In this document: one piece after another, positions 1 to 5,317 of the stretch | How the letters are laid out: the number at the start of each line of letters is the position of its first letter | Position numbering within the stretch: position 1 is the stretch's first letter | Assembly: GCA_007129635.1 (NCBI GenBank) | Contig: SKVE01000902.1 | Location: 1-5,886 of the forward strand | Reading direction: 5' to 3' | Origin: Planctomycetaceae bacterium | Lineage (GTDB): Bacteria > Planctomycetota > Planctomycetia > Pirellulales > Pirellulaceae | DNA: 5,886 nucleotides | Program-made: the position numbers and the translations under genes | Notes under the pieces: model-generated | The model's input: the letters and a program-made list of their open reading frames with translations, nothing else | Databases searched by the model: none | What the model was told of the DNA's origin: nothing

Positions 1-1
1 C

Positions 2-877
2 CAGATCGAAATCCTGGCCCGAGGATTCACTTGGACCGAAGGACCCGTCTGGGTGCCCGAGGCCCAAGCAGGCTATCTGCTGTTCTCGGACATCCCCCGA
101 AACACCGTCTTCCAGTGGCGGGAAGGGCAAGGGATCCGCGTGTTTCTGCAACCGTCGGGTTACACGGGCCGCGTGTTCTACGGCCTGGAACCGGGCAGCA
201 ACGGCCTGCTGCTGGATCCCCAGGGACGGCTCGTGTTGTGCGAACACGGGGACCGCCGTATCGCGGTGCTGACCGAAGACGGCGGCAAACGGACGCTGGT
301 GGACAACTACCAGGGGAAACGACTGAATAGCCCCAACGATGCGGTCTACATGTCCAACGGCGATCTGTACTTCACCGACCCGCCGTACGGCCTGCCCAAC
401 GGCTGGGATGACTCGCGACGCGAACTGGATTTTTGCGGCGTCTACCGATTGACCCGCGACGGGGAACTGACCCTGCTGACCGACCAGTTGCCACGTCCCA
501 ACGGCATCGCGCTGTCGCCGGACGAGAAGACCCTGTACGTCGCCCAGTCCGATCCGAAAGCGGCGATCTGGATGGCTTTTCCCATCCAGGAAGATGGGAC
601 GCTGGGCACCGGACGCGTGCTGTTCGATGCCACGAAGTGGGTCGGCAGACGGCCCGGGCTGCCCGATGGCCTGGCCGTCGACCAGCAGGGCAACCTGTGG
701 GCCAGCGGCCCCGGCGGGATCCTGATCCTGACTCCCGAAGGCCGATTGCTGGGTCGGTTGAACACCGGCCAACGGACGTCGAATTGCACGTTCGGCGAGG
801 ATGGAAAGACACTATTCATCACGGCCGATTCGTTCCTGTGCCGCGTCCGCACACGAGCGACAGGCATCGGGTTCTAA
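2..877 (+). CDS. SMP-30/gluconolactonase/LRE-like beta-propeller hydrolase, 5'-truncated
   Basis: The frame is open from the left edge, so the start lies outside the window; 291 residues are visible before TAA. The protein matches the SMP-30/gluconolactonase family: six-bladed beta-propellers that hydrolyse lactones of sugar acids using one divalent metal (Ca2+ or Zn2+). The expected metal and substrate elements appear in order: the first-blade EGPVW motif (Glu codon at 38-40), NSPND (Asn at 335-337, Asp at 338-340), RPNGIALSPDEKTLYV (Asn at 500-502) and LPDGLAVD (Asp at 665-667). Blade-like repeats such as GDLYFTDPPYG and GNLWASGPGG follow the family pattern, and the C-terminal end with TADSFLCRVR is typical. 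Because only the extreme N-terminus is missing, a signal peptide cannot be judged. The GTG at 53 is an internal Val codon, not the start, since the EGPVW motif lies upstream of it. The symporter gene starts 31 bases downstream. The exact substrate is unknown; gluconolactonase is a family label only. Confidence 0.9.
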   Translation, partial: QIEILARGFTWTEGPVWVPEAQAGYLLFSDIPRNTVFQWREGQGIRVFLQPSGYTGRVFYGLEPGSNGLLLDPQGRLVLCEHGDRRIAVLTEDGGKRTLVDNYQGKRLNSPNDAVYMSNGDLYFTDPPYGLPNGWDDSRRELDFCGVYRLTRDGELTLLTDQLPRPNGIALSPDEKTLYVAQSDPKAAIWMAFPIQEDGTLGTGRVLFDATKWVGRRPGLPDGLAVDQQGNLWASGPGGILILTPEGRLLGRLNTGQRTSNCTFGEDGKTLFITADSFLCRVRTRATGIGF

Positions 878-908
878 CTCCGGCTCCCCAGGGAATCATG
901 GCCAGCGA

Positions 909-2387
909 ATGACATCGATCCCGCTGCACTGGCAGATCCTCGCCGGCATGTTGCTCGGTGCCATCGCAGGGCTGATGCTCAGCGCCAGTGTCGGCCAGCG
1001 TCGATCGAGCTTGCCCGAGGACCGGCTGCCGGCGGGGGTTCGCGCCGTCGAATTCTTTGACTCGACCAACCGCATCGAGATCCGGCAGGTTGCCCAGGAT
1101 GGCACCGTCCGCCACTGGGTGGTCGATCCGTCTGGACGCCAGCCGCATTCGTTCGCTTCGCTGGAATCGCTGCGCCAGGCCGAACCGCAACGGTTCCAAG
1201 ACTTCCAACGCTATGGCCGCTCGTGGGCGCGATGGGTGGGCGACGGCTCCCGGCGGCTGGGCGGCCTGTTCCTCCGCATGCTGCAGATGGTGGCCGTGCC
1301 CCTGATCGTGACATCGCTGGTCACCGGCGTGCTGGGCCTGGATCGCGCCGAACAACTCGGACGCATGTTCCTGGGCACGCTGGCCTACTTTATCGCCACC
1401 ACCTTGCTGGCCATCCTGGTCGGTCTGCTGATGGTCAACCTGATCCGGCCCGGCATGCACGGTAGCCAACAGACGGCTTTCGAGGGCGAAGCGACAATGA
1501 TTGCCGGGAATCTGGCCGAAATTCTACTGACGCAGCTTGAAGCGATGATCCCGATCAACCCGTTCGCTGCGCTGGCCGAAGGTCATTTCCTGTCGATCAT
1601 CTCGTTCAGCCTGCTGTTCGGCATCTTTACCCTATTGGTCGGAGGACGCCCTGCCGAAGTGCTGCGCCCGTTGTTCGAAGCGGCGCTGGCCGTGCTGATG
1701 AGCATGACCATGGCCATCATCCGAATCTGCCCGGCGGGCGTGCTGTTTCTGATGCTGTACGCCACCGCGACCCAAGGCTGGGAGGTATTCCGATCGCTGG
1801 CCTGGTACATGACCACCGTGTTGGCCGCCCTGGGCGTACACGCTCTTGTCATTCTACCCATGATCGTCTGGTTCATCGGCCGCAAGCACCCCGGCAGATT
1901 CGCTCGGGCGATGAGCCCCGCCTTGCTGACCGCCTTCAGCTCGGCTTCCAGCAACAGCACCCTGCCGCTGACATTGAGCAATGTCCAGCAGCGGGCCGGG
2001 ATCAGCCATCGAGTCGGATCGTTCGTACTGCCGCTGGGCGCGACCATCAATATGGACGGCACCGCGATCTACCAGGCCGTGGCGGTCGTCTACATCGGCC
2101 AACTACACCACGGATTCAACCTGCCGCTGGCCCAGCAGATCATCGTCATGTTCACCGCTTTGTTAGCCAGTATCGGCACCGCAGGCATCCCCCACGCAGG
2201 ACTGGTGATGATGGTCATCATCCTACAATCTGTAGGACTGCCGATCGAAATGCAAGGCATTATCCTGGCCGTCGATCGCGTGTTGGACATGTGTCGCACC
2301 GGCGTCAACGTCTGGAGCGACGCTTGTGGCTGTACGGTGATCGAACGGCTGCAATCGACCAGCTTGCCATCGACAGTCCAACCATAG
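909..2387 (+). CDS. Dicarboxylate/amino acid:cation symporter (DAACS family)
   Basis: A 492-residue inner-membrane transporter of the glutamate/dicarboxylate symporter family (GltPh/GltP/DctA fold), expected to import an acidic amino acid or C4-dicarboxylate with Na+ or H+. Family signatures seen: the serine-rich HP1 tip SSASSNSTLP (residues 344-353), TM7 ATINMDGTA (378-386), HP2 tip ASIGTAGIPHAG (420-431) and TM8 DRVLDMCRTGVNVWSD (456-471). Aligned by eye with GltPh, Asp460, Arg463, Asn467 and Asp471 match D394, R397, N401 and D405. Arg at the R397 position favours an acidic side chain; Asp at the D394 position favours an amino-acid substrate over a plain dicarboxylate (inference). The loop between TM1 (about 8-26) and TM2 (about 118-143) is some 90 residues, far longer than usual. 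The start at 909 is chosen because TM1 begins soon after it; the frame is open back to 801, but the extra residues are unlike a transporter N-terminus. No good Shine-Dalgarno is present; AGGGAA at 890-895 is 13 bases away. Confidence 0.93.
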   Translation: MTSIPLHWQILAGMLLGAIAGLMLSASVGQRRSSLPEDRLPAGVRAVEFFDSTNRIEIRQVAQDGTVRHWVVDPSGRQPHSFASLESLRQAEPQRFQDFQRYGRSWARWVGDGSRRLGGLFLRMLQMVAVPLIVTSLVTGVLGLDRAEQLGRMFLGTLAYFIATTLLAILVGLLMVNLIRPGMHGSQQTAFEGEATMIAGNLAEILLTQLEAMIPINPFAALAEGHFLSIISFSLLFGIFTLLVGGRPAEVLRPLFEAALAVLMSMTMAIIRICPAGVLFLMLYATATQGWEVFRSLAWYMTTVLAALGVHALVILPMIVWFIGRKHPGRFARAMSPALLTAFSSASSNSTLPLTLSNVQQRAGISHRVGSFVLPLGATINMDGTAIYQAVAVVYIGQLHHGFNLPLAQQIIVMFTALLASIGTAGIPHAGLVMMVIILQSVGLPIEMQGIILAVDRVLDMCRTGVNVWSDACGCTVIERLQSTSLPSTVQP

Positions 2388-2433
2388 GCATCGTCAACCG
2401 TTCGGGAAACCCATCGAACCGATCAAAAAGACC

Positions 2434-3591
2434 ATGTTGTTGATTCCACGAGTTTTGTTGATGGCGATTGGCGGCGGATTGGCCGCCAGCCTGTTATGGC
2501 TAGTGCTGAACGGGATGCCCGGCCAAGCGCAACCTGGCCGTCTGGAACAGCATCTGTGGCCCATCTCCAGCCTGCCCGTCTGCGCGCTGCTGGGTGCCGC
2601 GTTGGGAGCGTTGCAGGCGGCCGTTTATCCACCACAACTTCGAGCAAAAACGCTGGCCGACACAGCGGATCGGTTGCGGTTGCGATTCGCCCCGACCGCG
2701 GTCCCGGAAGATCTGGGCGACAATGTCCCGCTGCGTGGCTTGGCAAACTGGGCGGTGGGCGAAAACCGACTGTACGGCCAGTTCGAAGGCGTGAACCTGC
2801 AGATGGTCGACCTGACCACCTCGCGCCGCACCGCCGCGCAACCTGGCAACCGGCCCGATTATTCCACCAGCCACACCATGGTCGTCTTTGCCACACCCAC
2901 GGGCGATTGGCCCCTGTTCGAGATCCATCCACGAGGCATGGCGACCTGGACGTGGGACCTGCTGGGCTGTCGCGGAGCCGGTTTTCGGTTTCGCGATCCG
3001 GACAGCACGTTGGAACTGGATCGAACAGCGCTGGTGCGATTCAATCGTCGTTATCGAGTCTTTGTGGGTTTGGCCGAGCGGATCGCCGAGTTGGCTGGGC
3101 TGGCACTGGGGCTGCGAATGGGCACTGAGCCGGCAGAGCGAGTCGAGTTGTCTGATCGGTTCACCATGCATACGCTCCGCCAATTTGGTGAAAGTCGAGG
3201 CTGGACGGTCGAATCGTGCGGGACGCATGTCGCCTTCTGGCAGCAAGGAAAGATCATCCCCGCCGCGCAGCGCGAAGCATTCTTGCATCAAGCTGTTGAA
3301 CTCTATCGAGCTTTGGCCGCTCCCGCCCGAGACGCAGCGGATGCGAACTTGGAGATCGAACCACCCTACTTCGACAGAAGCATGCTAGGCCGGCGATTGT
3401 CCGGCATGATCGCAGGCGCCCTGGTCGGAATCATCGTCGCCGTCTCGCTTTGTGTGCCCCTGTTGCTGGCCGTTCCCGACGACATGTCCCGAACGTTCTT
3501 CTTTGCCTGGCCCTTCGTCGGCTTCGCCTTCATGGCCCTGGGCGCCTACTGCGGTTCCCGTCTGACCGCCCCCAATCATCGCACCCCCTGA
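2434..3591 (+). CDS. Four-helix membrane protein with large soluble domain, unknown function
   Basis: I do not recognise a named family. The 385-residue protein has two hydrophobic segments at the N-terminus (about 5-26 and 46-65), a polar domain of about 250 residues, and two more segments at the C-terminus (about 324-346 and 354-374), so the middle domain is held to the membrane at both ends. Both termini are predicted on one side and the large domain also on that side, most simply the cytoplasm (inference). The middle holds patches such as DWPLFEIHPRG (158-168), a VRFNRRYRVFVG segment (201-212) and GWTVESCGTHVAFWQQGK (256-273). This is a pattern of beta strands that I loosely associate with uncharacterised membrane-linked proteins of planctomycetes. 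No catalytic motif or metal-binding cluster is evident. The gene follows the symporter by 46 bases and may share its transcript. The ribosome site is weak (AAAAAGA just upstream); the ATG at 2461 is an alternative start but would cut into the first helix. Confidence 0.8.
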   Translation: MLLIPRVLLMAIGGGLAASLLWLVLNGMPGQAQPGRLEQHLWPISSLPVCALLGAALGALQAAVYPPQLRAKTLADTADRLRLRFAPTAVPEDLGDNVPLRGLANWAVGENRLYGQFEGVNLQMVDLTTSRRTAAQPGNRPDYSTSHTMVVFATPTGDWPLFEIHPRGMATWTWDLLGCRGAGFRFRDPDSTLELDRTALVRFNRRYRVFVGLAERIAELAGLALGLRMGTEPAERVELSDRFTMHTLRQFGESRGWTVESCGTHVAFWQQGKIIPAAQREAFLHQAVELYRALAAPARDAADANLEIEPPYFDRSMLGRRLSGMIAGALVGIIVAVSLCVPLLLAVPDDMSRTFFFAWPFVGFAFMALGAYCGSRLTAPNHRTP

Positions 3592-3619
3592 ACGCATCCG
3601 CCGTCCAACACCCGCCAAG

Positions 3620-3671
3620 AAAAGGACAGGCATTTTTCGCTTGAGTTCCGAAGGATAATGCCTGTCCTTTT
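3620..3671. terminator. Perfect 15-bp inverted repeat with T-rich tail, probable bidirectional terminator
   Basis: Arms 3620-3634 (AAAAGGACAGGCATT) and 3657-3671 (AATGCCTGTCCTTTT) are exact reverse complements separated by 22 bases. Inside the loop TTCG (3636-3639) can pair with CGAA (3649-3652), extending the hairpin. The right arm ends in TTTT followed by GTTTT, and the left arm begins with AAAA, so it could act as a rho-independent terminator in both directions. It lies 28 bases after the stop codon of the preceding gene, as expected for the end of that transcript. Alternatively it is one copy of a dispersed palindromic repeat; the two readings are compatible. Confidence 0.65.
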
Positions 3672-3721
3672 GTTTTGCGCTGGAGCAGTTACAGAGAGCG
3701 ACAGAAGCAGCTTACGTCGAG

Positions 3722-4030
3722 GTGTGGACAGCGTCGTGGCATCGCTGGCGAGGACCTTTCGCCGCGGTCTGCCTGCTGTCCATCGCCTTGGCCGTCTGGT
3801 GCTTTTGGCGTCACAAACGTTATGCCCAGCCCGGCGCGTGGGTTTGGTGTGGGTTCGTGTTGCTGCTGGGGGTGCCCGGCTTGGTCGGTTACCTGCTGCA
3901 CCGCCGCTGGCCGGTCCGCGAGCCCTGTCCGGCCTGCGGTCGCCGCGCAGTTGTGGACCGCGAAACGTGCCAACACTGCGGTGCGGTCTTTCCCACCCCC
4001 CCGCTGCAAGGCATCGAAGTGTTCGGGTAG
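3722..4030 (+). CDS. Short two-helix zinc-ribbon membrane protein, possibly remnant of a longer gene
   Basis: A 102-residue protein if translation starts at GTG 3722. It has two hydrophobic segments (about 12-29 and 38-59) followed by a C-terminal zinc-ribbon-like knuckle, CPAC at 69-72 and CQHC at 83-86, 10 residues apart, then a conserved-looking tail ending GIEVFG. Four cysteines in two CxxC pairs should bind one Zn2+; function is unknown. The start is doubtful. No ribosome-binding site precedes 3722, and the reading frame stays open back to a stop at 3656, inside the inverted repeat, with no ATG, GTG or TTG in frame. The upstream codons still read like protein (ALEQLQRATEAAYVEVW), which suggests this is the C-terminal end of a larger membrane protein whose 5' part has been lost. 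It could be a working small gene or a pseudogene; I favour a remnant slightly. Confidence 0.5.
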   Translation: MWTASWHRWRGPFAAVCLLSIALAVWCFWRHKRYAQPGAWVWCGFVLLLGVPGLVGYLLHRRWPVREPCPACGRRAVVDRETCQHCGAVFPTPPLQGIEVFG

Positions 4031-4061
4031 CACTGTTTCCACACCGTGAACTCTGAACTCC

Positions 4062-4091
4062 TAATCTTTCACTTAATCTTTCACTTAATCT
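4062..4091. repeat. 12-bp tandem repeat, 2.5 copies
   Basis: TAATCTTTCACT occurs at 4062-4073 and again at 4074-4085, followed by a half copy TAATCT at 4086-4091. The first copy forms most of the left terminal inverted repeat of the surrounding element, so the duplication may reflect slippage or repeated end insertion. Confidence 0.85.
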
Positions 4092-4163
4092 CTCCCAAGT
4101 GTCCTGGAGCCGGGGAGGTTAGAGTTTTCGCCTGTAAGGTGCGTGCACGGTGCGCGCATCTTC

Positions 4164-4212
4164 GTAGGTTGGGACTCTGTCCCGACCGGGTCGGGTCGGA
4201 GAACCAACCTAC
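4164..4212. repeat. Internal palindrome of the intergenic element
   Basis: GTAGGTTGG (4164-4172) is exactly complementary to CCAACCTAC (4204-4212). Between them CCCGAC (4181-4186) pairs with GTCGGG (4190-4195) around a 3-base loop, giving a nested hairpin in either strand. Both outer arms carry CTTCG on the same strand (4160-4164 and 4212-4216). A strong RNA hairpin could form if transcribed, but there is no T tract, so I do not call it a terminator. Confidence 0.7.
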
Positions 4213-4347
4213 TTCGGGTGCACCCATGAGGCCGCGTTAAGTGAAAGATCAGGGTCATTTCCGCTTGACAAGCACGAACTGAATGCACCCCTGCCGCCTA
4301 CGTTTAGATGTAACTTACAACCCCACGGAGGCTGGAATGCTTCGGGC

Positions 4348-4376
4348 TTGCTGTCCCAGAACTGGTGCGTTACAAT
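4348..4376 (+). promoter_or_regulatory. Sigma70-like promoter for the methyltransferase-RtcB unit
   Basis: TTGCTG (4348-4353) and TACAAT (4371-4376) are separated by exactly 17 bases, each one or two mismatches from the consensus hexamers. A transcript would start near 4383, just ahead of GGAGGA (4384-4389) and the ATG at 4394, giving a very short leader. This supports the 4394 start of the downstream gene over the in-frame ATG at 4283, which lies upstream of the promoter. Confidence 0.6.
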
Positions 4377-4393
4377 CCTCGGCGGAGGACGGG

Positions 4394-5317
4394 ATGAAGA
4401 CTGGTGAACTGGCGCTGATTGGCCATGATATCGAAGGGCTGTGGAATCTTCCGCTTCTGCAGAACGCTGCCGCGATGTCCCGGGCATCGCTGGTTTTGTC
4501 CCCAGACGGTCCGGCGTCCCGCGTTGCTGATGGGTCGAGCGGTCCGTTGCCGCCGATCGAGGAACTGTTGGGGCGTTTCGACCACGTGGTCGCTTGCGAG
4601 GCGGTTCCGGCCAGCCGCAGCGTGTACGACTACGCCGTTCCTCGCGGGCATCTGGGGGTGATCGTGGGGAATGAACTGGCCGGGATCCCTCGCCATCTGT
4701 TGCAGCGAGCCGACCAGGTGGTTTCCATTCCGATGCTTGGACAGGGATTGTCGTCCGTGAACGTGGCGGTAGCGGCGGCGATCGTTCTGTACGCGCTGCG
4801 GCGGGATCTGGGCCGCAAGCGGCTTCGCGCGGCGGGGCGGTCGCATCGCGACGTCGATCTGCTGGTGCTCGGCCCGCCCAATCCGCACGAACTGGGCTCT
4901 CTGTTCCGCAGCGCATGGGCGTTCGGTTGGCGGCGGGTCTTTCTGGCCGATCCGGCGGGCGTTTGGTTCTCCGAGGACCGCCCGACGGTCCTCGCGGGTC
5001 GGGCCGCAGCGCGCCGCGAGGTGAACCGCTTGACAATCATGCCGGATGACCGGTTGGATCTTCGTGACTATGCCGCGATGGTGGTGTGTGACGGGCAGCG
5101 GCAGGGGACTCCGCTGTCACGATTCTCGTTGCCGGAAGGCCACCGGATCTTGCTGGTCTACGGTCAACCGGTTGCACGGTCCTTCGATTTCGCGGGCGCC
5201 GTAGAGCACGTTTTTATCGATCATGCAGATGCGGAGGTGATGGCCTGTTACCGGCACGCGGGTTCGATCCTGCTGTCCGTCGTTTCCCAGTTGCTGCGGG
5301 AGAGGCCGCGTGGATAA
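4394..5317 (+). CDS. Tandem-domain SpoU/TrmH-type (SPOUT) RNA 2'-O-ribose methyltransferase
   Basis: A 307-residue protein expected to transfer methyl from S-adenosylmethionine to a ribose 2'-OH in RNA. Residues 5-138 form one SpoU domain with clear motif 2 (IVGNELAG, 90-97) and motif 3 (IPM at 112-114, then SSVNVAVAAAIVLY at 120-133); these build the trefoil knot that binds the cofactor. Residues 153-302 look like a second copy: NPHELGSLFRSAWAFG (163-178) is a good motif 1 with the conserved Arg (172), but the motif 2 and 3 positions are degenerate (VYGQPVA at 255-261; Cys285 where Asn is expected). The first copy conversely lacks the motif-1 Arg. SpoU enzymes normally work as homodimers, so this may be a fused pseudo-dimer. 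Start 4394 is chosen for GGAGGA four bases upstream and the promoter at 4348-4376; an in-frame ATG at 4283 would add 37 unlikely residues. It overlaps the RtcB gene by 8 bases. The RNA target is unknown. Confidence 0.85.
   Translation: MKTGELALIGHDIEGLWNLPLLQNAAAMSRASLVLSPDGPASRVADGSSGPLPPIEELLGRFDHVVACEAVPASRSVYDYAVPRGHLGVIVGNELAGIPRHLLQRADQVVSIPMLGQGLSSVNVAVAAAIVLYALRRDLGRKRLRAAGRSHRDVDLLVLGPPNPHELGSLFRSAWAFGWRRVFLADPAGVWFSEDRPTVLAGRAAARREVNRLTIMPDDRLDLRDYAAMVVCDGQRQGTPLSRFSLPEGHRILLVYGQPVARSFDFAGAVEHVFIDHADAEVMACYRHAGSILLSVVSQLLRERPRG
5298..5305 (+). promoter_or_regulatory. Ribosome-binding site for rtcB inside the methyltransferase gene
   Basis: GGGAGAGG ends four bases before the GTG at 5310 and decides that start. 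It lies inside the last codons of the preceding gene, whose TAA (5315-5317) is downstream of the GTG, so the two genes are probably translationally coupled. Confidence 0.65.

Larger units (their letters stand above)
4060..4253. mobile_element. MITE/REP-like intergenic element with 17-bp terminal inverted repeats
   Basis: The ends 4060-4076 (CCTAATCTTTCACTTAA) and 4237-4253 (TTAAGTGAAAGATCAGG) are reverse complements at 16 of 17 positions, bounding a 194-bp unit with no credible coding region. Inside are tandem 12-mers at the left end, a 9-bp inverted repeat (4164-4172 with 4204-4212) enclosing a smaller palindrome, and a self-complementary GGGTGCACCC at 4216-4225. This architecture fits a non-autonomous miniature transposable element or compound REP-type repeat. 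No transposase lies in the window, and a target-site duplication is not obvious. Copy number elsewhere cannot be judged from one window. Confidence 0.5.

Noticed and set aside
801..908. Upstream extension of the symporter to an ATG at 801
   Set aside because: It would overlap the preceding gene by 77 bases and add 36 polar residues before TM1, not expected for this family.
898..912. Five-codon mini-frame ATG GCC AGC GAA TGA overlapping the symporter start
   Set aside because: AGGGAA sits before it, but four residues with no regulatory codons give no support for a leader peptide.
3658..4056. 132-codon + frame beginning inside the palindrome
   Set aside because: Its translation is arginine- and leucine-rich low-complexity sequence in a different frame from the CxxC protein, which has helices and a zinc ribbon.
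4164..4212. Nested hairpin as a riboswitch or terminator
   Set aside because: It lies upstream of the proposed promoter, has no T tract and matches no riboswitch core I recognise.
4060..4253. Short repeats as a CRISPR array
   Set aside because: The 12-mers are directly adjacent without spacers and too short; the other repeats are inverted, not direct.
4265..4270. Perfect TTGACA hexamer as a -35 box
   Set aside because: No AT-rich -10 hexamer lies 16-18 bases downstream (the sequence there is C-rich); the TTGCTG/TACAAT pair nearer the gene is better.
4283..4393. Upstream in-frame ATG extending the methyltransferase by 37 residues
   Set aside because: The added residues lack domain character, the ATG has no ribosome site, and a good promoter plus GGAGGA lies between it and the ATG at 4394.
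4209..5036. Long minus-strand open frame of 275 codons opposite the methyltransferase
   Set aside because: Its product is rich in Arg, Pro and Ser without any domain, as expected for an antisense shadow of GC-rich coding DNA; the + strand carries clear SpoU motifs.
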